A stretch of DNA of 48,317 nucleotides from SAR116 cluster bacterium AG-313-A07 (GCA_003284265.1 QBVV01000014.1:1-48317), one strand, 5' to 3'. Shown: positions 24,198-33,091, counted from the first letter of the stretch. The notes: generated by a model from the letters alone, not told the origin. Program-made: numbers and translations.

Positions 24198-25292
24198 ATG
24201 TGGGATAAAGAAAGAAGGAATGTGACTATTACCGAGAATAAATCGATAAATCCTCTTTTGGATAAAAAAGACTATTTTGTCCTTGGGATTGAATCTAGTT
24301 GTGACGAGACTGCGGCTTCAGTTGTTAGAAATGATTCGAAAATTCTTTCTAATGTCATATCATCACAATTTGAGACTCATCGACCTTATGGCGGGGTCGT
24401 TCCAGAACTAGCAGCAAGAGCTCACGTGGATAAAATTGACCTGATTGTAGAAGAAGCAATGAGGTCTGCCCAAATTAACTATAATGATTTGTCAGCTATC
24501 GCTGCTACGGGAGGGCCAGGTTTAATTGGCGGTGTTCTTGTAGGCACCACTTTTGGTAAAGCCATGGCCTTTGCCAATAATCTACCTTTTATAGCTGTAA
24601 ATCATCTAGAAGGACACGCCCTGACCCCGCGACTAACACATCATATAAACTTTCCTTATTTATTACTTCTAGCTTCTGGTGGACACTGCCAACTTTTGAC
24701 AGTGAAAGGGGTTGGGGAATACGAACTATTAGGTTCTACTATTGACGATGCTATTGGTGAGGCCTTCGATAAGACTGCAAAATTATTGGGTTTAGGGTTT
24801 CCCGGCGGACCTGCTTTGGAAAAAACAGCCCTAGACGGTGATGGTAAAAGATATAACTTTCCAAAACCATTAGCCGGAAGGCCTGGCTGTGACTTCTCTT
24901 TCTCTGGGCTAAAGACAGCTGTTCGTTACACAGTGGATAATCTTCCCAATCTCACCAAAAAAAATCAAGCGGATCTAGCTGCTTCATTTCAAGAAACGGT
25001 CGTATCAATACTTAATGATCGTTGTGCAAATGCAATCTCTATATTCCAAGAAAAAAATGGTAGTAATGGAATATTCGTCGCCGCTGGAGGAGTAGCAGCA
25101 AATATGCCAATACGAAATGGACTGACCAGTCTCGCGTCTGACTATAATATGGACTTTATTGCACCGCCATTGAACCTCTGTACTGATAATGCAGCTATGA
25201 TAGCATGGGCAGGACTAGAAAAGTTAAAGATAGGACATTGTACTAATTTAGATTTTGCTCCAAGGCCTAGATGGTCATTGAATGAGCTATGA
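24198..25292 (+). CDS. tsaD: tRNA threonylcarbamoyladenosine transferase TsaD
   Basis: TsaD transfers the threonylcarbamoyl group to A37 of ANN-decoding tRNAs, with TsaB, TsaE and TsaC. The 364 residues contain VLGIESSCDETAASVV, GGVVPELAARAHVD, the metal-binding HLEGH, LLLLASGGHCQL and FSFSGLKTAVRY. The N-terminus extends about 25 residues past the usual start. ATG at 24198 has little room for a ribosome site (TGGA abuts), and a GTG at 24222 lies too close to AAGGA, so the start is uncertain. It diverges from hemC by 21 bases and precedes gpsA. Confidence 0.96.
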   Translation: MWDKERRNVTITENKSINPLLDKKDYFVLGIESSCDETAASVVRNDSKILSNVISSQFETHRPYGGVVPELAARAHVDKIDLIVEEAMRSAQINYNDLSAIAATGGPGLIGGVLVGTTFGKAMAFANNLPFIAVNHLEGHALTPRLTHHINFPYLLLLASGGHCQLLTVKGVGEYELLGSTIDDAIGEAFDKTAKLLGLGFPGGPALEKTALDGDGKRYNFPKPLAGRPGCDFSFSGLKTAVRYTVDNLPNLTKKNQADLAASFQETVVSILNDRCANAISIFQEKNGSNGIFVAAGGVAANMPIRNGLTSLASDYNMDFIAPPLNLCTDNAAMIAWAGLEKLKIGHCTNLDFAPRPRWSLNEL

Positions 25293-25316
25293 CAACAAAT
25301 TAATTTGAGTGATTTA

Positions 25317-26318
25317 ATGGCATCAAACTCAGTTGGTATTATAGGTTCAGGCGCATGGGGATGCGCGTTAGCTCATGCGTTTAGTATTGCAGGTAACGAA
25401 GTAATGCTTTGGGGAAGAAGCGCCGAAACTATCGAAGACATTAATGCAAGCCATGAAAATAAAATTTATTTAAAGGGCCTAACACTTGATGACAACATTG
25501 TTGCCACAACAAACTTAAAATCCGTTTGTGAAAAAGATATTCTTATATTAGCAGTTCCAACACAGCAAGTCAGGGATGTTAGCAGAAAAATTCAACAACA
25601 TGTAAAATCAAACATTGCGGTGATTATTAGTGCAAAGGGTTTCGAGCTAAAAACCGGGAAACTTATCTCAGAAATTTTAACTGAGACTCTAACCAATACA
25701 GCAATAGGCATACTCTCTGGACCAACATTCGCATCCGAAGTTGTTACTGGTTGGCCAACTGCAGCTACGTTTGCTATGCAAGATCAGAACTATGCAACCC
25801 ATTTAGCTGAAAAATTAAGCTCTACTAGTTTTCGTCTTTACACAAGCGATGATATAATCGGGACCCAAGTAGGGGGCGCAGTCAAAAATATAATTGCTAT
25901 TGCGTGTGGGATAGCATCTGGTCAAGGTTTTGGAGAAAATACGCGAGCCGCTATAGTGACGCGTGGATTAGCCGAAACGGCTCGATTAGCCACAGCGCTC
26001 GGAGGAAATGCAGAAACCTTGTCGGGTTTATCCGGTTTAGGAGACTTTTTGCTGAGTTGCACGAGCAGAAAATCACGTAATTTTAAATTTGGCGAACTGT
26101 TAGGAACCGGACATTCCACGCAAGAAGCGCTTAAGCACATGGAGGGGGTTGTTGAAGGTTTCCATAGTGCCAAACCTGTTATTGAACGTGCTAACCAATT
26201 AAATATTGAGTTACCCATTTGCTTTTCTGTTAGTTCTATTCTTGCGGGAAATGTGGACGTCAGTTCAAGTATTAGGCACTTGCTCAACCGTCCAATACGA
26301 AATGAAAAATTCAATTAA
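25317..26318 (+). CDS. gpsA: Glycerol-3-phosphate dehydrogenase [NAD(P)+]
   Basis: This cytosolic enzyme reduces dihydroxyacetone phosphate to glycerol-3-phosphate for phospholipid synthesis. The 333 residues start with the nucleotide fold VGIIGSGAWGCALAHAF; later come ILAVPTQQVRDV, ISAKGFE, the catalytic lysine in QVGGAVKNIIAIACGI and GFGENTRAAIVTRGL. I chose ATG at 25317 over TTG at 25305, the latter having no ribosome site. It follows tsaD by 24 bases, an order common in Alphaproteobacteria. In some relatives a YciI-family gene follows; here there is a 137-base spacer with a strong dyad. Confidence 0.96.
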   Translation: MASNSVGIIGSGAWGCALAHAFSIAGNEVMLWGRSAETIEDINASHENKIYLKGLTLDDNIVATTNLKSVCEKDILILAVPTQQVRDVSRKIQQHVKSNIAVIISAKGFELKTGKLISEILTETLTNTAIGILSGPTFASEVVTGWPTAATFAMQDQNYATHLAEKLSSTSFRLYTSDDIIGTQVGGAVKNIIAIACGIASGQGFGENTRAAIVTRGLAETARLATALGGNAETLSGLSGLGDFLLSCTSRKSRNFKFGELLGTGHSTQEALKHMEGVVEGFHSAKPVIERANQLNIELPICFSVSSILAGNVDVSSSIRHLLNRPIRNEKFN

Positions 26319-26429
26319 CTATACAGTTAAAATCTTTTTAAATTCATCAAAACTACGATCACCCACCATAAAAATTTTTATTTATAGATTTCTATAGATT
26401 GATTTTAGCATCTCCTTTAAGTACTTATG

Positions 26430-26466
26430 TTCGGCGTCAATTGTGACTGTCCTTATTGACGCCGAA
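26430..26466 (+). promoter_or_regulatory. Perfect 11-bp inverted repeat upstream of gapR
   Basis: TTCGGCGTCAA at 26430-26440 is exactly complementary to TTGACGCCGAA at 26456-26466, with 15 bases between. It ends 37 bases before the gapR ATG. It lacks a T run on either side, so an operator or a leader hairpin is more likely than a terminator. The second arm contains TTGACG, a good -35, but no -10 is seen at the right distance. Its GC content stands out against the AT-rich surroundings. Confidence 0.55.
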
Positions 26467-26503
26467 AAGCTATTGTGAAAAACATAGATTAGTAAGGGAA
26501 AAA

Positions 26504-26749
26504 ATGGCTGAAGTTGGCGGAATAGCGGGCGAGAAATTACGCTCCTACATAGAGAGAATAGAACGTTTAGAGGCAGAAAAATCTGCACTCGCTGCAGATA
26601 TCCGTGAAATATTTGCTGATGCAAAGGGTAATGGCTTTGATGCGAAGATCATGAGGCAAATAGTTCGCTTGAGGAAAATGGACCACCAAGACCGTGCTGA
26701 ACAAGAAGAACTTCTGGTCCTCTACCAACACGCGATTGGAATGGAATAA
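26504..26749 (+). CDS. gapR: GapR family DNA-binding protein (DUF2312)
   Basis: GapR is an alphaproteobacterial nucleoid-associated protein that, in Caulobacter, encircles overtwisted AT-rich DNA and helps topoisomerases during replication. The 81-residue product matches along its length: AGEKLRSYIERIERLEAEK forms the first coiled-coil helix, and ADAKGNGFDAKIMRQIVRLR is the conserved DNA-contact region. I chose ATG at 26504, with AAGGGA about five bases upstream; a frame reaching 26456 lacks support and overlaps the inverted repeat. It stands between gpsA and hisS on the same strand. Confidence 0.93.
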   Translation: MAEVGGIAGEKLRSYIERIERLEAEKSALAADIREIFADAKGNGFDAKIMRQIVRLRKMDHQDRAEQEELLVLYQHAIGME

Positions 26750-26823
26750 ATTTGGCTCGAGGATAAGGGAGAGCATTTCTATAATACCCTGAATTCTCAT
26801 TTAAACTTTTTGGTGAAACCCTG

Positions 26824-28161
26824 ATGTCAAAATCGGAAACGAAAAAAATCAATTCCAAAGAACGGATCCGATCTATCAGTGGGTTTCCAGAATGGCTACC
26901 CGAATATAGATTAGTTGAGTTAGAGTGGATCGATTCGTTAAGACGGGTGTTCGAGAGCTATGGTTTTACCTCAATTGAACCACGTTCCATAGAACCAGTC
27001 GAAGTCCTTTTGAAACAAGGTGATACTGATAAAGAGATATACGCTATTGGGCGTTTGTTGGGTGATAACGATAACGAGGTTGAACCAAGTTATGCTCTTC
27101 ATTATGACATGACCGTCCCAATGGCCAGATATGTCGCTGCGAATATGAACCAACTAAACTTCCCATTTAAACGGTACCAAATACAGAAAGCATGGCGTGG
27201 TGAACGCCCTCAGGATGGAAGATTTCGAGAGTTTCTGCAATGTGATATAGATGTAGTTGACACCCGTCCAATTCCGCCTCATTTCGATGCTGAAATACCA
27301 ATAATAATGCATGAAGCAATTGAATCAATTGGTGCAGGTCCTCTCACAACTAAGATTAATAATCGTAAGATTTTGGAAGGCTTTTATTTGGGGCTTGGTA
27401 TTTCTGATACCACCAACATTCTAAGGATTATCGATAAATTGGATAAGATTGGTACTGATGGCGTAACGACTATGCTTTCCAATGAGCTTGAATTATCAGC
27501 CACAACTATCGATAAAATCTTAAATTTAGCGACCATTAAAGGATCGGGTGAAATTGTTATCAATCGGATCAAAGGTCTCGACGTAAAATCAGATTTACTA
27601 CACGAGGGGCTAGATGAATTAAAATTCGTAATGCAACAGCTTGAAAAACATAAAAATGGTACTTTCCTCGTTGATATGTCAATTGCCAGAGGGTTAGCCT
27701 ACTACACAGGAACAGTATATGAATCACGATTCACAGACTATCCGGAGTTTCCAACAATTTGTGGCGGGGGCCGTTATGATAATCTCGTTGGGGATTTTGT
27801 TAATAAAAAGCTTCCTGGGATAGGGATATCAATTGGCTTAACGCGTATATTTGCAAAATTGATGAAGGAAGGGAAAATTAAAGCTACCCAGAAAACACCA
27901 ACAGAAATCCTAGTGGTGCATACACAGAATGCTCCATATGACTTCATTAAAAACACTGCTGACTTGCTGCGTTCAAGAGGTTTCAACGTAGAACAGTACC
28001 ATGAAGACAGAAAATTAAAAGCCCAACTCAAATATGCAGACGAAAAAATGATCCCATGGATTTGGTTTCCTCCAAACAAACCGAATGGTCCACACGAGGT
28101 AAAGAATTCAAAAACTAGGGATCAAAATATAGCAAACCCGAACACTTGGCTCCCCGATTAG
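26824..28161 (+). CDS. hisS: Histidyl-tRNA synthetase, atypical type
   Basis: This class II synthetase charges tRNA(His). In the 445 residues, motif 2 is WRGERPQDGRFREFLQCDID (about 125-144), the histidine loops are IARGLAYYTG and CGGGRYDNLVG, and the anticodon-binding domain starts near 360 with EILVVHTQ. The QIQKAWRGERPQ form and the ending DQNIANPNTWLPD differ from E. coli HisRS and look like a lineage found outside the usual proteobacterial type. A HisZ paralogue is unlikely because both histidine motifs are complete. The end overlaps the next gene by 16 bases if that gene starts at its first possible codon. Confidence 0.93.
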   Translation: MSKSETKKINSKERIRSISGFPEWLPEYRLVELEWIDSLRRVFESYGFTSIEPRSIEPVEVLLKQGDTDKEIYAIGRLLGDNDNEVEPSYALHYDMTVPMARYVAANMNQLNFPFKRYQIQKAWRGERPQDGRFREFLQCDIDVVDTRPIPPHFDAEIPIIMHEAIESIGAGPLTTKINNRKILEGFYLGLGISDTTNILRIIDKLDKIGTDGVTTMLSNELELSATTIDKILNLATIKGSGEIVINRIKGLDVKSDLLHEGLDELKFVMQQLEKHKNGTFLVDMSIARGLAYYTGTVYESRFTDYPEFPTICGGGRYDNLVGDFVNKKLPGIGISIGLTRIFAKLMKEGKIKATQKTPTEILVVHTQNAPYDFIKNTADLLRSRGFNVEQYHEDRKLKAQLKYADEKMIPWIWFPPNKPNGPHEVKNSKTRDQNIANPNTWLPD

Positions 28162-28763
28162 GAGTGTGTAACCTGTCCCTAAAAAATCAATTTTTAGCTC
28201 TTACACATAATTGGCATTATGTAGACCATGGTCTTTACCGATCTGCCCAGATGTATGGGATGTATTTCGCACCTTTACTAAAGCAGGTTGGCATTAAAAC
28301 CGTCATTAATCTTCGCGGAGCTAACCCTAAATCTTCATGGTATGAACCTGAGAGACAGATTTGTGAAAATCTTGGAATTATTCATATAAATAGTCCATTA
28401 CACTCTCGCCGTTTGCCACAAAAAGAAGCCCTGGTAACGCTTCTCGAAGCCTTTGACAAGGCTTCGTTTCCAATCCTTGTTAAATGCTCTGGAGGTGCTG
28501 ATCGCACAACTTTAGCAAGTTGTTTATATTTATTAAAAATATATGGAAAACATGGATTAGAGAAAGCCAATAAGCAAACTAGATTCTGGCCATATCTCCA
28601 TTTACCCCAGAGACATCAAAGATGGATTAGATATTTCCCAGAGTTTTTTGCTGAAAGTCATAACGGCACGACGCTAATAGATTGGATCGAAAGCTCTTAT
28701 ACAGACGAAGTTTTTGGCGAATGGCTTAAAAAACGCCACCTCGGCAACACATGGAGGCACTGA
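28146..28763 (+). CDS. Tyrosine/dual-specificity phosphatase-like protein
   Basis: The 205-residue protein has the Cys-x5-Arg loop of cysteine phosphatases, VKCSGGADRTTLASCLYLL, with Cys at about residue 118 and Arg at 124. Upstream, YRSAQMYG and IKTVINLRGANP match the tyrosine-phosphatase-like family seen with small bacterial DSPs. An Asp general acid is not obvious. The start is unclear: TTG at 28146 and GTG at 28164 are possible, but the strongest ribosome site, AGGAG at 28160-28164, best fits a CTG at 28173. It is coupled to hisS and converges on the CoA transferase gene. The substrate is unknown. Confidence 0.8.
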   Translation: MAPRLGVCNLSLKNQFLALTHNWHYVDHGLYRSAQMYGMYFAPLLKQVGIKTVINLRGANPKSSWYEPERQICENLGIIHINSPLHSRRLPQKEALVTLLEAFDKASFPILVKCSGGADRTTLASCLYLLKIYGKHGLEKANKQTRFWPYLHLPQRHQRWIRYFPEFFAESHNGTTLIDWIESSYTDEVFGEWLKKRHLGNTWRH

Positions 28764-28780
28764 ACACTCTTGTTATTAAA

Positions 28781-30007
28781 TTAAACAGTCGTTACCGCGC
28801 CCCCTATAATTCCTCTATCATGTAAATCTGCAACTTTATGCTCGGGCATACCCAAAACCTCCAATAGCACCTCGTCTGTATTCTCCCCTAGCACTGGTGC
28901 CGCTTTTATTGGTGTTTTTTGTAAATTCTCAAACCGAAGAGGCATACCTGCAGAAGGATAAACACCGATTTCTGGCTGTTCAACGATTTCTATTAGAGGA
29001 TTTTTAATAGAACACCGCTCGTCATAATTTACCAACTCGGTAAATGTTTGATATGGACCCCATAGGACCCCTGCTTCATCAAGTATAGTTTTAATTGTAC
29101 TATAGTCACGCGAAGCAACCCACGGTTCAATAAGTGAAACAATTTTATCCCTCGCCTTGTAACGATCTCCTTCATTATCGAGATCTAATTTTTGCTCACG
29201 TTCAAGGTCGACGACACAGTTTGTTATTTCCATAGCAGTTTTTAGCCTTCGCCATTGCGCTTTTGTAAGTGCCGTCACCATTATACGTTTACCATCTGAC
29301 GTTAGAAAATCATGCCCAAACGCTCCATACACATGATTGCCATCGGCCACCCGATTTTGGCTTAATAATGACGCTTCCCCCACATGACCAAGTGCACTTG
29401 CTACCCAGATACCGACATCTGAGAGTGCTAACTTGACCAAAGTACCACTTCCTCTTCTGGTTCGCTGTCGCTCGGCCGCTAATACGCCGGTAGCGGCCAT
29501 ACTTCCTGTGACAAGGTCCCATGCAGGCAACAAATGATTAACGGGTCTATCAATTCCGCGTGGTCCAGTTGCAAATGGAAAGCCCAAAGCACAATTAATC
29601 GTATAATCTACAGCTGGAGAGCCGTCATAGCTTCCCAAAACATTAACCATAATTAAATCTTCTCGTTTAGATTTTAATTTATCATAGCTGAAAGGTCCGC
29701 CAGGTGGATGATTAGTCAAAAAAATACCGTTATCTGGTCCAGGTTGACAAATAATAGCCTCTATAAGTTCTCGTCCTTCTATTTCACGGGCATTTACAGC
29801 AATGGATTTCTTACCTTTATTTAGACCAGCCCAATAAAGACTATTTCCTTTACTATCAAGCGGCCATCGTTTGTGATCCATACCTCCACCGACTGGATCA
29901 AATCTAATTACCTCAGCCCCCAACTGAGCCAACGTCATTCCACCTAGAGGAGCCGCGACAAATGCCGACCCTTCAATCACCCTCAATCCCGACAGAAGAT
30001 CATACAT
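28781..30007 (-). CDS. mct: CaiB/BaiF CoA transferase, probable mesaconyl-CoA C1-C4 CoA transferase
   Basis: This is a class III CoA transferase of 408 residues. The catalytic Asp is Asp164 in NHLLPAWDLVTG. The sequence closely follows my memory of Chloroflexus mesaconyl-C1-CoA to mesaconyl-C4-CoA transferase (2-methylfumaryl-CoA isomerase), including RVIEGSAFVAAPLGGMTLAQ, VIRFDPVGGG, YWAGLNKGKKSIAV and EHTDEILLEVLG-like GENTDEVLLEVLGMPE. That enzyme moves CoA within one molecule in the 3-hydroxypropionate bi-cycle. Related CaiB enzymes with other acyl-CoA substrates cannot be excluded. AAGGTGG lies eight bases before the ATG. It stands alone on the minus strand downstream of pckA. No other bi-cycle gene is in view except rutE, 14.5 kb away. 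Confidence 0.72.
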   Translation of the reverse strand: MYDLLSGLRVIEGSAFVAAPLGGMTLAQLGAEVIRFDPVGGGMDHKRWPLDSKGNSLYWAGLNKGKKSIAVNAREIEGRELIEAIICQPGPDNGIFLTNHPPGGPFSYDKLKSKREDLIMVNVLGSYDGSPAVDYTINCALGFPFATGPRGIDRPVNHLLPAWDLVTGSMAATGVLAAERQRTRRGSGTLVKLALSDVGIWVASALGHVGEASLLSQNRVADGNHVYGAFGHDFLTSDGKRIMVTALTKAQWRRLKTAMEITNCVVDLEREQKLDLDNEGDRYKARDKIVSLIEPWVASRDYSTIKTILDEAGVLWGPYQTFTELVNYDERCSIKNPLIEIVEQPEIGVYPSAGMPLRFENLQKTPIKAAPVLGENTDEVLLEVLGMPEHKVADLHDRGIIGGAVTTV

Positions 30008-30141
30008 AAATTATCCACCTTAAATTAACTCGCTACTTTAAACAGAAATTTAAAAAAGAAACCAATACAGATCTGGTAGTCTAGACACAAAATTTTAAAA
30101 ACCGCGCCAACAAGTAAATTTTTCATCCGGGGAGGACGTTA

Positions 30142-31767
30142 TTAACTGCTATGTATTCCGGCAGCTAAAACTTCTTTTGAAACTTGTTTTTCGAATTGTT
30201 CGAAGTTACCAGAAAATCGTCCACACAGTTCGGAAGCAACGACATCATACTTCTTGGGATTTTTCCAAGCTTTGCGAGGTTGTAGTATATCTGCTGGCAC
30301 TTCTGGGCATTGCTCCGGAATATTCAAGCCAAAACAATTATCATTACTCATTGATACCGAAGACAAACTGCCATCAAGAGCAGCACGCAGCATTGCCCTC
30401 GTGTGGGCTATCTTCATTCGTTCAGCACCGTCACCCGCAGAACCACCCGACCAGCCAGTATTGACTAGCCAACATGCACCTTTATGCTTGGCCAAGCGGT
30501 CTCGAAGCATTTCCCCATAAACCGTTGGCCTTCGTGGCATAAATGGCGCCCCAAAACAAGTTGAAAAAGTAGCCTCAGGTTGATTTCCCAAACCTTTTTC
30601 AGTCCCAGCAACTTTCGCCGTATAACCGGATAAAAAGTGATACATGGCTTGCTCTGGTGTTAATTTTGAAATGGGCGGTAAAACGCCAAACGCATCAGCA
30701 GTCAACAATACGATATTGTCCGGATGTCCCGCCACACCATTGGGGCTAGCGTTAGCTATAAAGTCTAGTGGATAACAAGCTCGGGTATTTTCCGTCAAAG
30801 ATCTGTCAAACAAGTCTAACTCACGAGTTTTTGGATGAAAGACCACATTTTCAAGTACAGTTCCAAATCTTTGAGTCGTGGAGTATATCTCCGGTTCTGC
30901 CGTAGCGGACAAATCTATTACCTTGGCATAACACCCACCCTCAAAGTTAAAAATACCTGAGTTAGACCAACCATGCTCATCATCACCTATCAGGGTTCTT
31001 TTACTGTCAGCTGATAAAGTAGTTTTTCCTGTCCCCGAAAGACCAAAGAAAATTGCTGCATCTCCCTTATCACCCACATTTGCGGAACAATGCATAGGCA
31101 TGACATCGCTATCAGGCAATAAATAATTTAAAATCCCAAAAATAGATTTTTTTATTTCACCCGCATAATTAGTTCCGCCTATTAGAACCATTTTTTTATC
31201 AAAATCTACCATTATAAATGTTTCTGAGTTAAGGCTATCTTGAGGGCCACGGGCAAGTAGGCCTGGAACGTGAAGTATTGTGAAATCAGGATTAAAATCT
31301 CTTTTTTGTTCTTCAGTTGGACGAATAAACATGTTTTGAGCAAAAAGATTTGCCCAAGCGGACTCAGTAATAACTCTTACGTTTAACCTATAATCAGGAT
31401 CGGCACCAGCGAAGCAATCCTGAACAAATATATCCCGGCCTTGCAAGTATGCAGTGATACGTTCGTGAATTAGTTCAAATATTTGGGGTTTAACTGGTTT
31501 ATTCACCGGGCCCCAATCGATATGGTCATGCACGGATTCGGAGTCGACAATAAACTTATCCTTAGGAGAACGTCCAGTATGAACACCCGTGGAAACAGTT
31601 AAAGCCCCACCGACTGTAATGGTACCCTCACACCTAGATATAGCTTCTTGGTAAAGTGCAGAGGTACTGAGGTTCCAATGAACGGCACCTAGATTCTTCA
31701 ACCCATGCTTTTCTAGGTGCTTTCCCTCCTCGGATCCACCAGTTGTTGCCACTACTTCCTCCATCAT
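30142..31767 (-). CDS. pckA: Phosphoenolpyruvate carboxykinase (ATP)
   Basis: This cytosolic enzyme makes phosphoenolpyruvate from oxaloacetate and ATP, the first step of gluconeogenesis. The 541 residues include HTGRSPKDKFIV, GGTNYAGEIKKSIF, the ATP loop FFGLSGTGKTTLSAD, LIGDDEHGWSN and NTGWSGGSAGDGAERMKI, all typical of the ATP-dependent form. Two ATGs are in tandem; the first is used here. It is divergent from chvI-chvG across 577 bases, the classic alphaproteobacterial neighbourhood, and ChvI is known to affect pckA in some Rhizobiales. No clear terminator was seen in the 134 bases before the next gene. Confidence 0.97.
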   Translation of the reverse strand: MMEEVVATTGGSEEGKHLEKHGLKNLGAVHWNLSTSALYQEAISRCEGTITVGGALTVSTGVHTGRSPKDKFIVDSESVHDHIDWGPVNKPVKPQIFELIHERITAYLQGRDIFVQDCFAGADPDYRLNVRVITESAWANLFAQNMFIRPTEEQKRDFNPDFTILHVPGLLARGPQDSLNSETFIMVDFDKKMVLIGGTNYAGEIKKSIFGILNYLLPDSDVMPMHCSANVGDKGDAAIFFGLSGTGKTTLSADSKRTLIGDDEHGWSNSGIFNFEGGCYAKVIDLSATAEPEIYSTTQRFGTVLENVVFHPKTRELDLFDRSLTENTRACYPLDFIANASPNGVAGHPDNIVLLTADAFGVLPPISKLTPEQAMYHFLSGYTAKVAGTEKGLGNQPEATFSTCFGAPFMPRRPTVYGEMLRDRLAKHKGACWLVNTGWSGGSAGDGAERMKIAHTRAMLRAALDGSLSSVSMSNDNCFGLNIPEQCPEVPADILQPRKAWKNPKKYDVVASELCGRFSGNFEQFEKQVSKEVLAAGIHSS

Positions 31768-32344
31768 AATTTTATTTTAGTGATTTATATTTCTAACTTT
31801 ATACTTTGCTTTTACTCGTTTGCATCGCTTCTGACTAACATTAATTTAAAGGCTCGTCGCATGTTATCGAGTGATGTCCACATATTACAAGCCGATAAGT
31901 AAAAATACTTTGTAAAAGTAGCATAAATCATTCCATTAAACTCAGCATAGGACTTATTTTTGTCTCATTTCCCGACTATTTTTCAGTCTAGAAACAATGA
32001 ATTGGTGGATTTTATGGAGAATAAGAATTCCCATCACATATAAGTCAAACAAGCAGCGCCTATGTAACTTTTCATTAACAGTAGTTTTTATGAGAAAAAT
32101 TATTTAACTTGATGTTTAAATATATTCATAAAAAGGCAAAATTGAAAGATGTCTAAAAATCCCTTGCAACGCTATTAAACAAAACATCCGGGTCTTGGCC
32201 AAGTCATGATGAAATAAACTATGACGGATACTAGGTGTCGTTCCTTTTATTTAATTAGGCTAAAACCAGATTTCGACTAAACCTTGACACTTTGTTTTGC
32301 TTATTTCTTGTTGCATTGTTGACCTCAACCGGGAGTGCCAAATC
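31768..32344. other. Long divergent spacer between pckA and chvI
   Basis: This is the longest non-coding stretch in the window (577 bases), very AT-rich. It holds the 10-base palindrome CTTGGCCAAG at 32194-32203, overlapping an inverted pair GTCAT (32203-32207) and ATGAC (32221-32225), and a consensus -35 TTGACA at 32284-32289 whose -10 is poor. I saw no coding frame with a ribosome site and no known RNA or riboswitch. It probably carries the promoters and control sites of both units. Confidence 0.5.
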
Positions 32345-33043
32345 ATGAACGCAAGTATCGCTCTAGTAGATGATGATCAAAATATTCTAACTTCTGTATC
32401 GATGGCATTAGAGGCAGAAAACTTCGATGTACAAACGTTTAAAGACGGCGAACAAGCTCTGCAACAATTTAAAATCGACACTCCAGATTTGGCAGTACTG
32501 GATATAAAAATGCCAAGAATGGATGGAATTGAGCTATTAAGAAAAATTCGCCATCTATCATCAATGCCTGTTATTTTTCTCACTTCAAAAGATGATGAAG
32601 TAGATGAGATATTGGGACTAGGTTTAGGTGCTGATGATTACATTACAAAACCGTTTTCACAGCGTCTTTTATTAGCACGGATTAGAGCATTACTCCGACG
32701 CAACGACAATTACAAAAACCCTACCCAACTGGAACCAAAAAGTAATATACTTAGAGGGGACCTTCTTTTAGACAAAACTAGGCATGTATGCCAGTGGAAA
32801 GGGTATAATATTAATTTAACGGTGACCGAATTTTTATTGCTATTAGCACTAGCGACACGACCCGGACATGTAAAGAATAGAGATCAACTGATGGATGCCG
32901 CCTATGGTGAAACCATCTATGTAGATGATCGCACCATAGACAGCCATATTAAAAGGTTACGAAAAAAATTCAAAGCGATAGACACCACGTTCGATTATAT
33001 AGAAACCCTATATGGTATAGGTTACCGTTACCGCGAGCAGTGA
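32345..33043 (+). CDS. chvI: Response regulator ChvI
   Basis: This is the OmpR-type response regulator of the ChvG-ChvI system, which responds to acid or envelope stress in Alphaproteobacteria. The 232 residues comprise a receiver domain with the phosphoacceptor Asp53 in [13 protein letters not shown], Lys in FLTSKDDE, and [11 protein letters not shown], and a winged-helix DNA-binding domain ending [11 protein letters not shown] and [16 protein letters not shown] at 32345 follows GGGAG at nine bases; a frame to 32297 lacks support. It is 48 bases upstream of chvG. Confidence 0.95.
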   Translation: MNASIALVDDDQNILTSVSMALEAENFDVQTFKDGEQALQQFKIDTPDLAVLDIKMPRMDGIELLRKIRHLSSMPVIFLTSKDDEVDEILGLGLGADDYITKPFSQRLLLARIRALLRRNDNYKNPTQLEPKSNILRGDLLLDKTRHVCQWKGYNINLTVTEFLLLLALATRPGHVKNRDQLMDAAYGETIYVDDRTIDSHIKRLRKKFKAIDTTFDYIETLYGIGYRYREQ

Positions 33044-33091
33044 TCTCTCAAAAAGGCTGATAGAGTCATTCCAAAAAATAAAGCGACGCTT

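Noticed and set aside
26824..28161. HisZ (regulatory paralogue) instead of HisRS
   Set aside because: Both histidine-binding motifs, the full motif 2 and a complete anticodon-binding domain are present, which HisZ lacks.
31717..31902. Plus-strand open frame across the pckA start
   Set aside because: It overlaps pckA antisense, has no recognisable product and no ribosome site.
32284..32312. TTGACA as a full promoter for chvI
   Set aside because: The -35 is perfect, but the bases 16 to 18 positions downstream do not resemble a -10, so it is only mentioned in the spacer entry.
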